DNA from: Candidatus Magasanikbacteria bacterium CG10_big_fil_rev_8_21_14_0_10_36_16
GTDB lineage: Bacteria > Patescibacteriota > Patescibacteriia > Magasanikbacterales > UBA922
DNA length: 5,403 nt
Reading direction: 5' to 3'
Assembly: GCA_002773185.1 (NCBI GenBank)
Contig: PFBU01000038.1
Span: 1-5,403, forward strand
Below the pieces are notes generated by a model. That model was not told the DNA's origin, did no database searches, and saw only the letters and a list, made by a program, of their open reading frames with translations. Made by a program: the position numbers and the translations under genes. This document shows, piece by piece, positions 1-5,235 of this stretch (its first letter is position 1; the number at the start of each line of letters is the position of its first letter).

Positions 1-1144
1 CCCCAAAATGAGGTATAAATAGTAAGTTTAAAACAATATTTACCACCATCATCACCCCTATAAGAGTGGTCTGAGTTTTTTGTCGATCACAAGCATTGAG
101 AATAGCGCCAAAAATAAAATTGAGAAAAGCAAAAACTACACCAAAAATCAAAATCTTCAATGGCAAAACCGAATTCAAATATTCACTTTTGAAAAAAGCA
201 ACTATAAAATCTTCTGATAACAATAAAACTATAACTACAAAAGGTAGTGAAATCAAAAGTAAATATTTTATACTCTGATGAAAAACAAAATTCAATTTCT
301 TTTTGTCACTCACAAAATATTCACTAAACTTTGGATAAAGAGCGGCTACCAAGGCCATCGGGATAAAATTCAAAGCATAAGCAATTTTGGACGGAACACT
401 ATACCAACCCAAGACTTGGTCTCCAGAAATCTTGGACAAAAATATAGAATCAATAAAAGAATAAACCCGACCAAAAATAGCTGCCAAAGCAAAAGGTATA
501 ACTATTGGGATAATATACTTAAGAAGTTGTTTGTTATATTGTGGTTGAAATTTTAGATGATATTTGAATTTGACAATAAAACCAACATAAATAGCATTGA
601 GGAAACTCGGTATCAAAAATGCATACATGAGATAAATAAGTGGTTTCCCTGTAAACAAGAAAAAAGTTCCTAGAATAAAAGTTAGAGCTTGACTTACACT
701 CAAACCAAAAGCTTCATATTTCAAATTTCCATAAGCCCTCAGAGTACCATACAATGTCAAATTCCAAGAATCTGCCAACATCGTAATAGCTGAGACATAA
801 ACCAAAGTTTTTGTCTCTACTTCATAACCCATTAGATTTACCACCACAAAGACAGCAACATAACTAAGAATTCCCAAAAATAATTTTAAAAATAATATAT
901 TGGAAAAATATTCTTGTATTTTTTCTTTTATTTTAGCACCTTCTCTTATCAAAACATTAGTCAAACCCATATCTACAAAAACCACAAAAATAGTTGTGAA
1001 AGACAAAGCAAAAAAATATTTACCAGTATCGGTAGCACCTATCTGACGAGCTACAATAGCAAAATAAACAAAAGATATGACCTTCTGCAAAACAGAGGCC
1101 ACCGTCATAAACATGGTATTTTTGGCAATGGAATGGGTTTTCAT
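1..1144 (-). CDS. Wzx/MOP-type polysaccharide flippase, N-terminal 381 codons (C-terminus beyond window)
   Basis: This is an open frame from ATG at 1144 to the left edge with no stop (381 codons). It is missed if a stop is required inside the window. The protein is strongly hydrophobic, with about eleven likely membrane helices: roughly residues 10-32, 43-63, 81-104, 114-130, 148-166, 170-192, 208-230, 245-270, 292-310, 327-351 and 360-378. Family-typical stretches are ARQIGATDTGKYFFALSF (32-49), FVDMGLTNVLIREGA (56-70), the IDSIFLSKISGD..LGWYS segment (231-249), ALYPKFSEYF (268-277) and NLLFIPHFG at the visible end. These fit the polysaccharide biosynthesis/oligosaccharide flippase family (MATE-like MOP superfamily), which moves undecaprenyl-linked sugar units across the inner membrane. 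Family members are usually about 420-500 residues, so perhaps 50-110 are missing. An in-frame TAA lies directly before the ATG, which fixes the upstream limit of the start. No Shine-Dalgarno motif is seen. The glycan substrate cannot be told; MurJ or MATE drug exporters are less likely. Confidence 0.88.
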   Translation of the reverse strand, partial: MKTHSIAKNTMFMTVASVLQKVISFVYFAIVARQIGATDTGKYFFALSFTTIFVVFVDMGLTNVLIREGAKIKEKIQEYFSNILFLKLFLGILSYVAVFVVVNLMGYEVETKTLVYVSAITMLADSWNLTLYGTLRAYGNLKYEAFGLSVSQALTFILGTFFLFTGKPLIYLMYAFLIPSFLNAIYVGFIVKFKYHLKFQPQYNKQLLKYIIPIVIPFALAAIFGRVYSFIDSIFLSKISGDQVLGWYSVPSKIAYALNFIPMALVAALYPKFSEYFVSDKKKLNFVFHQSIKYLLLISLPFVVIVLLLSEDFIVAFFKSEYLNSVLPLKILIFGVVFAFLNFIFGAILNACDRQKTQTTLIGVMMVVNIVLNLLFIPHFG

Positions 1145-1234
1145 TTATTCACTAATATTGAGCTGAGAATACAGCGAAATATCTTTCTTATAGATTACTT
1201 CCCTATTTTACACTATTTTTTATAAAAACACTAG

Positions 1235-1254
1235 AACATTAAAACATAAAAACA
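1235..1254 (-). repeat. Shortened inverted copy of the 32-base intergenic repeat
   Basis: Read on the plus strand, aacattaaaacataaaaaca matches the reverse complement of the 32-base repeat at 1290-1321 if one 8-base unit (gtattaaa) is removed; a single mismatch (c for t) then remains. The arms aacattaaa (1235-1243) and ataaaaaca (1246-1254) are each exact 9-base inverted matches to 1309-1317 and 1290-1298. Loss of one unit between two attaaa motifs would explain the shortening. Because the sequence is A+T-rich, chance contributes some of the similarity. Confidence 0.5.
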
Positions 1255-1270
1255 AACTACAAAAAAAGAA

Positions 1271-1290
1271 ACATTTATTCAAAAAAATGT
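1271..1290. other. Weak A/T hairpin flanked by A- and T-tracts
   Basis: The arms acattt (1271-1276) and aaatgt (1285-1290) can form a 6-pair stem with an 8-base loop. A run of A lies on one side (1261-1267) and a run of T on the other (1292-1296). It has the outline of a bidirectional terminator but only one G-C pair, so it may be chance in A/T-rich DNA. It sits in the presumed leader of the flippase gene and overlaps the first base of the 32-base repeat. Confidence 0.25.
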
Positions 1291-1321
1291 GTTTTTATAT
1301 TTTAATACTTTAATGTTTTCA
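1290..1321. repeat. 32-base direct repeat, copy 1
   Basis: A perfect 32-base match to 1657-1688, beginning tgtttttatatttt and ending ctttaatgttttca. The match stops abruptly on both sides (g against c before it, g against t after it). It contains a near-tandem 8-base pattern (ttttaata followed by ctttaatg). Together with copy 2 it encloses 335 bases that contain the nested palindromes. Confidence 0.9.
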
Positions 1322-1489
1322 GGGTTAATATACAAAATTATAGGCTAAAAAGTGGAAAATGTGGGTTAATACAGCAATAAAAATAACTTAATTAATATAC
1401 TATATAAAAAAGTGTACATTTTGCTTAAAAAGGTAATTAAAAAAGAAAAGTAAAAGAAGAAAATTATATATGTATAAATGTCAGTGCCA

Positions 1490-1528
1490 GACGAATTTCC
1501 CCGCCCTAAATTGGCGGGTCAATTCGTC
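1490..1528. repeat. G+C-rich palindrome A of an inverted palindrome pair
   Basis: The arms are gacgaatt (1490-1497) with aattcgtc (1521-1528) and cccgcc (1500-1505) with ggcggg (1513-1518), around a 7-base loop, with one 2x2 mismatch between the two stem blocks. It could form a stable hairpin on either strand. Palindrome B (1553-1589) is close to its reverse complement, so the two also pair with each other. Layout and base composition resemble REP/MITE-like intergenic repeats; whether it is multicopy cannot be seen here. Confidence 0.85.
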
Positions 1529-1552
1529 AATCCAAAAAAAGAAGATAGGAAT

Positions 1553-1589
1553 GACGAAATGACCCGCTAGGTGGGCGGGGAATTTCGTT
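1553..1589. repeat. G+C-rich palindrome B, inverted copy of palindrome A
   Basis: The arms are acgaaat (1554-1560) with atttcgt (1582-1588) and cccgc (1563-1567) with gcggg (1575-1579), again with a 2x2 mismatch between the blocks. The reverse complement of 1548-1589 aligns with 1490-1533 over about 42 positions. Apart from the loop region (which differs, with a 2-base gap), only about four single-base differences are seen. The spacer between the two units is the A-rich 14 bases 1534-1547. Confidence 0.85.
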
Positions 1590-1656
1590 ATACGTTGCAA
1601 AAGAAAAATATTATTGAATTTATAAAAAATTAGCCTACCGTTTTGTCTATTAAGCC

Positions 1657-1688
1657 TGTTTTTATATTTTAATACTTTAATGTTTTCA
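1657..1688. repeat. 32-base direct repeat, copy 2
   Basis: Identical to 1290-1321 and in the same orientation. It lies just downstream (in the transcribed sense) of the rpsI terminator T-tract, so it begins where the operon's transcript should end. It is not part of a recognisable gene, although a 73-codon minus-strand frame starts just beside it. Confidence 0.9.
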
Positions 1689-1691
1689 TAA

Positions 1692-1730
1692 TAAAAAAAC
1701 AAAAACTTCGAATTGTAACATCCGAAGTTT
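1692..1730 (-). terminator. Rho-independent terminator after rpsI
   Basis: In the minus-strand sense the sequence has an 8-pair stem aaacttcg (from 1730-1723) with cgaagttt (from 1710-1703), around a 12-base loop. It is followed at once by the T-rich tail ttgttttttta (T-run at 1693-1699). It lies about 30 bases past the rpsI stop codon, the right place to end the ribosomal operon transcript. The stem is modest (three G-C pairs), but the full complementarity and T-tract make the call good. Confidence 0.82.
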
Positions 1731-1759
1731 GTAAAGTATATCTGTAAATTTGCAACGCT

Positions 1760-2164
1760 TTAACGTTTTCTCCATTGGTGAGCACGACGAGCTTTGTGCA
1801 AACCTGGTTTCTTTCTCTCTTTAGCTCTAGGATCACGAGTCATAAATCTACCAGCTTTCAATACTGGTCGAAGTTCAGCGTTCCATTCTACAAGAGCACG
1901 AGCAATACCATGACAAACAGCGTCAGATTGACCACGTACACCACCACCAGCAACTTTTACAGAAACATCTATGGTTTTTTCTTTGCCAACAATAACTAAA
2001 GGAGACAAGACACGTTCTTGAAGTAATTTGGTAGTAAAATAAGCTTTTAATTCTTTACCATTTATAACAATTTCACCTTTACCAGGTGTAATACGAACAC
2101 GGGCAGCAGCTGTTTTTCTTCTACCTACGGCTCGAGCTTTGTTGTCATCAGATTTCTGTACCAT
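1760..2164 (-). CDS. rpsI: 30S ribosomal protein uS9
   Basis: S9 sits in the 30S head, and its C-terminal tail reaches the P-site tRNA. The 134-residue product is of normal length. The N-terminal GRRKTAAARV (14-23), GGGVRGQ (73-79), HGIARAL (85-91) and the basic end TRDPRAKERKKPG...KARRA (109-128) closing in KR are the family signature. One oddity is residue 129 of the tail, His where Pro is usual after KARRA; the terminal Lys-Arg is kept. The gene begins 26 bases after rplM, the standard L13-S9 pairing, and is the last gene before the terminator at 1692-1730. The ATG is chosen because it gives the usual N-terminus; the leader is A/T only, without a Shine-Dalgarno motif. Confidence 0.97.
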   Translation of the reverse strand: MVQKSDDNKARAVGRRKTAAARVRITPGKGEIVINGKELKAYFTTKLLQERVLSPLVIVGKEKTIDVSVKVAGGGVRGQSDAVCHGIARALVEWNAELRPVLKAGRFMTRDPRAKERKKPGLHKARRAHQWRKR

Positions 2165-2190
2165 AATTTATTATAATATTTATTTTAAAT

Positions 2191-2553
2191 TTAAACTTTT
2201 ATAGTAAGACGTTTCATCATACCATCTCTTAGCTTGTTTTTTGGTAACATACTATATATGGCACGACGCATTACGTCCGTTGGATCAGCATCAAAAACTT
2301 TTTTCATTGAGGTTGTTTTGAGTCCACCTGGATGACCTGAATGAAAATAATAATCTTTTTGTACCAATTTTTTTCCAGTAAATTTGACTGCTTTAGCATT
2401 GTTAATTACCACAAAATCTCCTTTATCAATATGACGTACAAAGGTAGGTTTGTTTTTGCCCATCAACATTTTGGCAACTTCACTAGCAACACGACCAACG
2501 GCCTTGTCAGTAGCATCCACTTGGATTATTTCACGTTTTATTTCTTCTGTCAT
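2191..2553 (-). CDS. rplM: 50S ribosomal protein uL13, short C-terminus
   Basis: L13 is an early-assembly 23S rRNA-binding protein of the large subunit. Family landmarks are QVDATDKAVGRVAS (11-24), HIDKGDFVVINN (41-52), TGKK (59-62), YYFHSGHPGGLK (68-79) and SMLPKNKLRDGMMKRL (101-116). At 120 residues it is shorter than the roughly 142 of E. coli. The missing part is the C-terminal tail after the ML-P-K-L core, and the stop is a plain TAA followed by the next gene, so this looks like a genuinely short form rather than a frameshift. It starts only 9 bases after the rplQ stop, the tightest junction in the operon. In many Firmicutes truA and ecf/cbiO transporter genes lie between rplQ and rplM; here nothing does. 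Confidence 0.97.
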   Translation of the reverse strand: MTEEIKREIIQVDATDKAVGRVASEVAKMLMGKNKPTFVRHIDKGDFVVINNAKAVKFTGKKLVQKDYYFHSGHPGGLKTTSMKKVFDADPTDVMRRAIYSMLPKNKLRDGMMKRLTIKV

Positions 2554-2562
2554 ATATAATTT

Positions 2563-2913
2563 TTAAACGAATTCTATTTTTACTTTTTCTGCACCGTCAT
2601 TTGGACGAGTACCTAATTTGGTGATACGAGTGTAGCCACCTTGTCTTTCTTTATAACGTGGGGCAATTACTTCAACCAATTTTTTGACAGCTTTACCTGT
2701 ATACAAAACAGCATTAATGTTTTCTTTATCAACTGGGCGATTCTTTTTGGCTTTGGTAACCAATGGTTCTACTACTGTGCGCAAAGCTTTGGCTTTGGCT
2801 TTGGTAGTAATAATAGCATCGTGCAATATTAAATTTTCGGCAAGACCTCTAAGCAAAGCCTTTCTTGGAGCTTTTGTTCTTCCCAATTTTATATTTTTCT
2901 TTTGGTGTCTCAT
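2563..2913 (-). CDS. rplQ: 50S ribosomal protein uL17
   Basis: L17 lies near the polypeptide exit side of the 50S subunit. The 116-residue product has the family start MRHQKKNIKLGRTKAPRKAL (1-20), the helix LAENLILHDAIITTKAKAKALR (24-45) and the end GGYTRITKLGTRPNDGAEKVKIEF (92-115), as in bacterial L17 (usually 115-130 residues). It follows rpoA by 24 bases, the near-universal rpoA-rplQ order, and precedes rplM. A stretch coding Lys-Ala-Lys-Ala (about 2787-2806) shows a simple repeated gctttg pattern that reflects the protein sequence. The start is fixed by the invariant MRH; no Shine-Dalgarno motif precedes it. Confidence 0.97.
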   Translation of the reverse strand: MRHQKKNIKLGRTKAPRKALLRGLAENLILHDAIITTKAKAKALRTVVEPLVTKAKKNRPVDKENINAVLYTGKAVKKLVEVIAPRYKERQGGYTRITKLGTRPNDGAEKVKIEFV

Positions 2914-2937
2914 ATTTTATACAAAAATTCTTTTTAT

Positions 2938-3702
2938 TTATTCTTCTTCACTTACTTTTTCACTAATTTTTTTTGATTTCTTTTCTTTTTTTACAGTAGG
3001 CTGTGCAACTGTAGCAGAAGATTCCAAAATTAAACTATAGTGATCCATCAAAATCTTGGTAGCACGTTCTACTGTTTCTTTTGGAGCAACAGTGCCATTG
3101 GTTTCAATAGTCAAAATAACTTTTTCGTAGTCAGTGATATCACCAACACGAGTATTTTCTACTTTGTAACCGACATCTTTTACCGGGGAATAGAAAGAGT
3201 CAATAAGAATAGTACCAAGATCAAGATTTTTACTTTCTTTTTCAGAAACAGGTACATATCCCAAACCTTTACCAATAATGATTTCTAAGTTAAATTCTTT
3301 CTTATCATCAGTCATTGTGGCAATTTTCAAATCTTTGTTGATAATTTCAATATCAGAATTTTTTTCAAAGTCTCCAGCAGTTATTTCTCCTTTAGCTTTT
3401 CTAGTCAAAGACAAAGTCACTGGACTGTCACTATGAGAAATTATAGCCATTTGTTTCAAATTTTGAGAAATTTCAATCACATCTTCCATAATACCTTCAA
3501 TGGCTGAAAATTCATGCTGGATACCACCTACTTTCATAGCTTCAACAGCAGCACCCTCAATAGAAGATAACAAAACACGTCTCAAAGAATTACCCACAGT
3601 AGTACCATAACCTTGATGACAAGGTGTAATGATAAGTTCTGTTGTATTCAATTTATCAGTATCTTTGAACTCAATTGTTGATGGTAAAAGAATATAATCC
3701 AT
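2938..3702 (-). CDS. rpoA: DNA-directed RNA polymerase subunit alpha lacking the C-terminal domain
   Basis: Alpha dimerises and forms the platform on which beta and beta' assemble. The N-terminal domain is complete: GYGTTVGNSLRRVLLSS (31-47, with the conserved arginines 41-42), GIQHEFSAIEGIMEDVIEI (60-78), GLGYVPVSEKE (146-156), IDSFYSPVKDVGYKVENTRVG (167-187) and ETNGT (200-204). After the last NTD helix (about 206-227) comes only a roughly 27-residue low-complexity tail, rich in Lys then Glu (229-254), instead of the helix-hairpin-helix C-terminal domain. The product is 254 residues against about 315-330 in most bacteria. Only 24 bases separate its TAA from rplQ, so the missing domain is not displaced by a frameshift. 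This implies no alpha-CTD contacts with UP elements or activators (inference). It lies between rpsD and rplQ as usual. Confidence 0.97.
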   Translation of the reverse strand: MDYILLPSTIEFKDTDKLNTTELIITPCHQGYGTTVGNSLRRVLLSSIEGAAVEAMKVGGIQHEFSAIEGIMEDVIEISQNLKQMAIISHSDSPVTLSLTRKAKGEITAGDFEKNSDIEIINKDLKIATMTDDKKEFNLEIIIGKGLGYVPVSEKESKNLDLGTILIDSFYSPVKDVGYKVENTRVGDITDYEKVILTIETNGTVAPKETVERATKILMDHYSLILESSATVAQPTVKKEKKSKKISEKVSEEE

Positions 3703-3730
3703 ATAATTTTAGTTTAGAGACTTTTAAAAA

Positions 3731-4354
3731 TTATCTTGTAGAGTAATACTCAGTGATAAGCTTGACGTCATAGACTCTTTCAAAATCTTTGGACGTTGGC
3801 TTAGCTAAAATTTTGCCAATTTTGGTAGCAGCATCTACTGAAGCCCAAGATGGTAATTCTCGTGCTTGCAATCTATCACTAACATTTTCAAAAATTTGTT
3901 TCTTTTGTTTGTTTGGCTTTAGAGAAATTATATCACCTACACGTGCAATATGTGAAGGGATGTTCATCTTTTTGCCATTTAGCAAAAACATACTATGACT
4001 TACAAATTGTCTAGCTTGAGCACGAGTAGTAGCAAAACCAAGACGATAGACAACATTGTCCATACGCATTTCCAACATTTCTTGCAAGTTGACACCAGAG
4101 TCACCAGTCATAGCACTAGCTTTTTCTACATATTTACGAAATTGTTTTTCGCGAATACCATAGACAGCTTTGGCTTTTTGTTTTTCAAGTAATTGTTTAC
4201 CAAAAGCAGAAAGAGTAACACGTCGTTGATTTGGTCCGTGTACACCTGGAGCTTGGTTTAGACGACGAGCAACTTTGCTGGCATTAGTTTTCAAACCTAA
4301 GTTTGCTTTGAAACGTCTAGCAATTTTATTTTTTGGTCCAATATTTCTTCCCAT
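3731..4354 (-). CDS. rpsD: 30S ribosomal protein uS4
   Basis: S4 is a primary 16S rRNA binder that nucleates assembly of the 30S body and helps guard decoding fidelity. The 207 residues match the usual length. Seen are GPKNKIARRF near the start (6-15), QAPGVHGPNQRR (34-45), LLEKQKAKAVYGIREKQFRKY (55-75), the S4 RNA-binding domain from about 97 to 160 (RMDNVVYRLGFATTRAQARQ, then LLNGKKMNIPSH) and the end ITEYYSTR. The N-terminus has no cysteines, so this is the zinc-free form. Its place between rpsK and rpoA matches the E. coli-type order rather than Bacillus, where rpsD is elsewhere. In E. coli S4 represses this operon through a leader pseudoknot before rpsM; no such structure is evident here. 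Confidence 0.97.
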   Translation of the reverse strand: MGRNIGPKNKIARRFKANLGLKTNASKVARRLNQAPGVHGPNQRRVTLSAFGKQLLEKQKAKAVYGIREKQFRKYVEKASAMTGDSGVNLQEMLEMRMDNVVYRLGFATTRAQARQFVSHSMFLLNGKKMNIPSHIARVGDIISLKPNKQKKQIFENVSDRLQARELPSWASVDAATKIGKILAKPTSKDFERVYDVKLITEYYSTR

Positions 4355-4374
4355 ATTATAAAAATCAAATTATA

Positions 4375-4767
4375 TTATACGCGTCTTCTTTTTGGTGGAC
4401 GACAACCATTGTGTGGAATAGGTGTAATATCTTTGACAGATAATACTTGAATACCGTTAGAATTCAAGGCACGAATTGCACCTTCACGACCACCACCGAT
4501 ACCTTTGACAAATACATTTACTTCTTTAATCCCAAAAGCTTTGATACCTTCAGCGACTTCTTTAACAACTACTCCAGCAGCATAAGGAGTTGACTTCTTT
4601 GGACCTTTGAATCCAGCTTTACCAGCTGAAGACCAGCCCAAAACATCACCATTTTGATCAGTAATTGAAACAATTGTATTGTTGAATGTAGCTTGAATGT
4701 AAGCTTTACCGTGTGAAACGGAACGCAAACTCTTCTTTTTTGCTTTTTTAACTTTTTTAGTAGCCAT
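4375..4767 (-). CDS. rpsK: 30S ribosomal protein uS11
   Basis: S11 forms part of the 30S platform next to the E site and Shine-Dalgarno helix region. The 130-residue product has a lysine-rich start (3-12), ATFNNTIVSITD (26-37), GWSSAGKAGFKGPKKSTPYAA (44-64), the signature GIGGGREGAIRAL (89-101) and the highly conserved end DITPIPHNGCRPPKRRRV (113-130). The length is normal. It lies 31 bases after rpsM and 20 before rpsD. The ATG gives the expected N-terminus; the leader is A/T-rich with no recognisable ribosome-binding motif. Confidence 0.98.
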   Translation of the reverse strand: MATKKVKKAKKKSLRSVSHGKAYIQATFNNTIVSITDQNGDVLGWSSAGKAGFKGPKKSTPYAAGVVVKEVAEGIKAFGIKEVNVFVKGIGGGREGAIRALNSNGIQVLSVKDITPIPHNGCRPPKRRRV

Positions 4768-4798
4768 AATAAAATATTTTTCGTTTTTTTAATTCAAT

Positions 4799-5185
4799 TT
4801 AGGTCTTTTGAGCAGATGGTTTCTTACCACTGGTTGCCACGTTTCTCTTGTTACCACGTGTAGTACGACTATTTGTCTTAGTTCTTTGACCACGAGATGG
4901 TAATCTTTTGGCATGACGTGTACCACGGTAAGACTTGATATCTTTCAAACGTTTGATATTTGAAGAGACATCACGACGTAAATCGCCTTCTGTTCTATGA
5001 CCTTTTTCAACTAAATTACGAATTTTATCTTCTTGATCTTGAGTAAGATCTTTGGTACGTGTAGTTAGTGGTACTTGAGCTTGATCCATGATTTTCTTAG
5101 CTGTAGTATTACCAATACCGTACACATAAGTAAGAGCTATTAAAACTCTTTTCTCATTTGGTATATTTACTCCGGAAACACGCAT
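4799..5185 (-). CDS. rpsM: 30S ribosomal protein uS13
   Basis: S13 sits in the 30S head, forms bridges to the 50S and touches P-site tRNA with its basic C-terminal tail. The 128 residues show MRVSGVNIPNEKRV (1-14), the helix-hairpin-helix YGIGNTTAKKI (22-32), EGDLRRDVSSNIKRLKDI (66-83), YRGTRHAKRLPSRGQRTKTN (86-105) and a Lys/Arg-rich tail, ending in an uncharged-leaning PSAQKT that is a few residues longer than many homologues. It is separated from rpmJ by 50 bases, the widest gap in the operon, which holds a small hairpin (5216-5231). The start is set by the MRVSGVNIP N-terminus. Confidence 0.98.
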   Translation of the reverse strand: MRVSGVNIPNEKRVLIALTYVYGIGNTTAKKIMDQAQVPLTTRTKDLTQDQEDKIRNLVEKGHRTEGDLRRDVSSNIKRLKDIKSYRGTRHAKRLPSRGQRTKTNSRTTRGNKRNVATSGKKPSAQKT

Positions 5186-5215
5186 ATCTTAATATCTAAA
5201 TCTTTTAATTAAATT

Positions 5216-5231
5216 TGTAGCCAAGACCACA
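5216..5231 (-). other. Small RNA hairpin in the rpmJ-rpsM gap
   Basis: In the minus-strand sense tgtggtcttggctaca folds as six pairs (two of them G-U) closing a CUUG tetraloop. The wobble pairs mean the fold is favoured in the minus-strand RNA only, the sense in which the operon is transcribed. It lies just past the rpmJ stop, about 30 bases before the rpsM start. It could be a processing or regulatory element (E. coli S4 acts near this site) or chance; it lacks a T-tract, so it is not a terminator. Confidence 0.3.
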
Positions 5232-5235
5232 TGAC

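Larger units (their letters stand above)
1145..1759. other. 615-base gene-free intergenic region with repeats and a terminator
   Basis: No convincing gene lies between the flippase start and the rpsI stop. The stretch is very A+T-rich except for two G+C-rich palindromes at 1490-1528 and 1553-1589. It also holds two perfect 32-base direct repeats, a shortened inverted copy of that repeat at 1235-1254, a 9-base repeat gggttaata at 1322-1330 and 1363-1371, and the rpsI terminator at 1692-1730. The segment 1372-1480 is low-complexity A/T-rich sequence in which I see nothing assignable. A promoter for the flippase is expected here, but no hexamer pair is good enough to call. Confidence 0.8.

Noticed and set aside
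96..556. Two plus-strand open frames of 60 and 92 codons
   Set aside because: Both lie inside the flippase gene on the opposite strand and have compositions expected of reverse-strand readings of membrane-protein codons.
914..1225. 103-codon plus-strand open frame
   Set aside because: It is antisense to the flippase, whose hydrophobic, family-typical translation on the minus strand explains this DNA; the plus-strand product is low-complexity with no domain.
1337..1365. TATAAT hexamer on the minus strand at 1337-1342, a possible flippase promoter
   Set aside because: No acceptable -35 element occurs 15-18 bases upstream (cccaca at 17), and TATAAT-like words are common in this A/T-rich DNA; not strong enough to list.
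1351..1371. gtggaaaat and tgtgggttaa as possible DnaA boxes
   Set aside because: Neither matches the TTATCCACA consensus well enough, there is no cluster, and nothing else suggests a replication origin here.
1290..1688. Repeats read as a CRISPR array
   Set aside because: There are only two direct copies 335 bases apart with no regular spacers and no cas genes.
1481..1702. 73-codon minus-strand open frame
   Set aside because: It is built from the 32-base repeat at its start and the two palindromes at its end, lacks any recognisable domain, and lies wholly downstream of the terminator. It is best explained as a frame running through repeats.
2684..3040. 118-codon plus-strand open frame rich in Phe, Ala and Leu
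   Set aside because: It is a shadow of rplQ and the lysine-rich rpoA tail; the apparent membrane character comes from reading Lys codons in reverse.
4355..4380. TATAAT words in the rpsK-rpsD gap as an internal promoter
   Set aside because: The gap is only 20 A/T-rich bases, no -35 element is apparent in the end of rpsK, and the operon layout does not need one.
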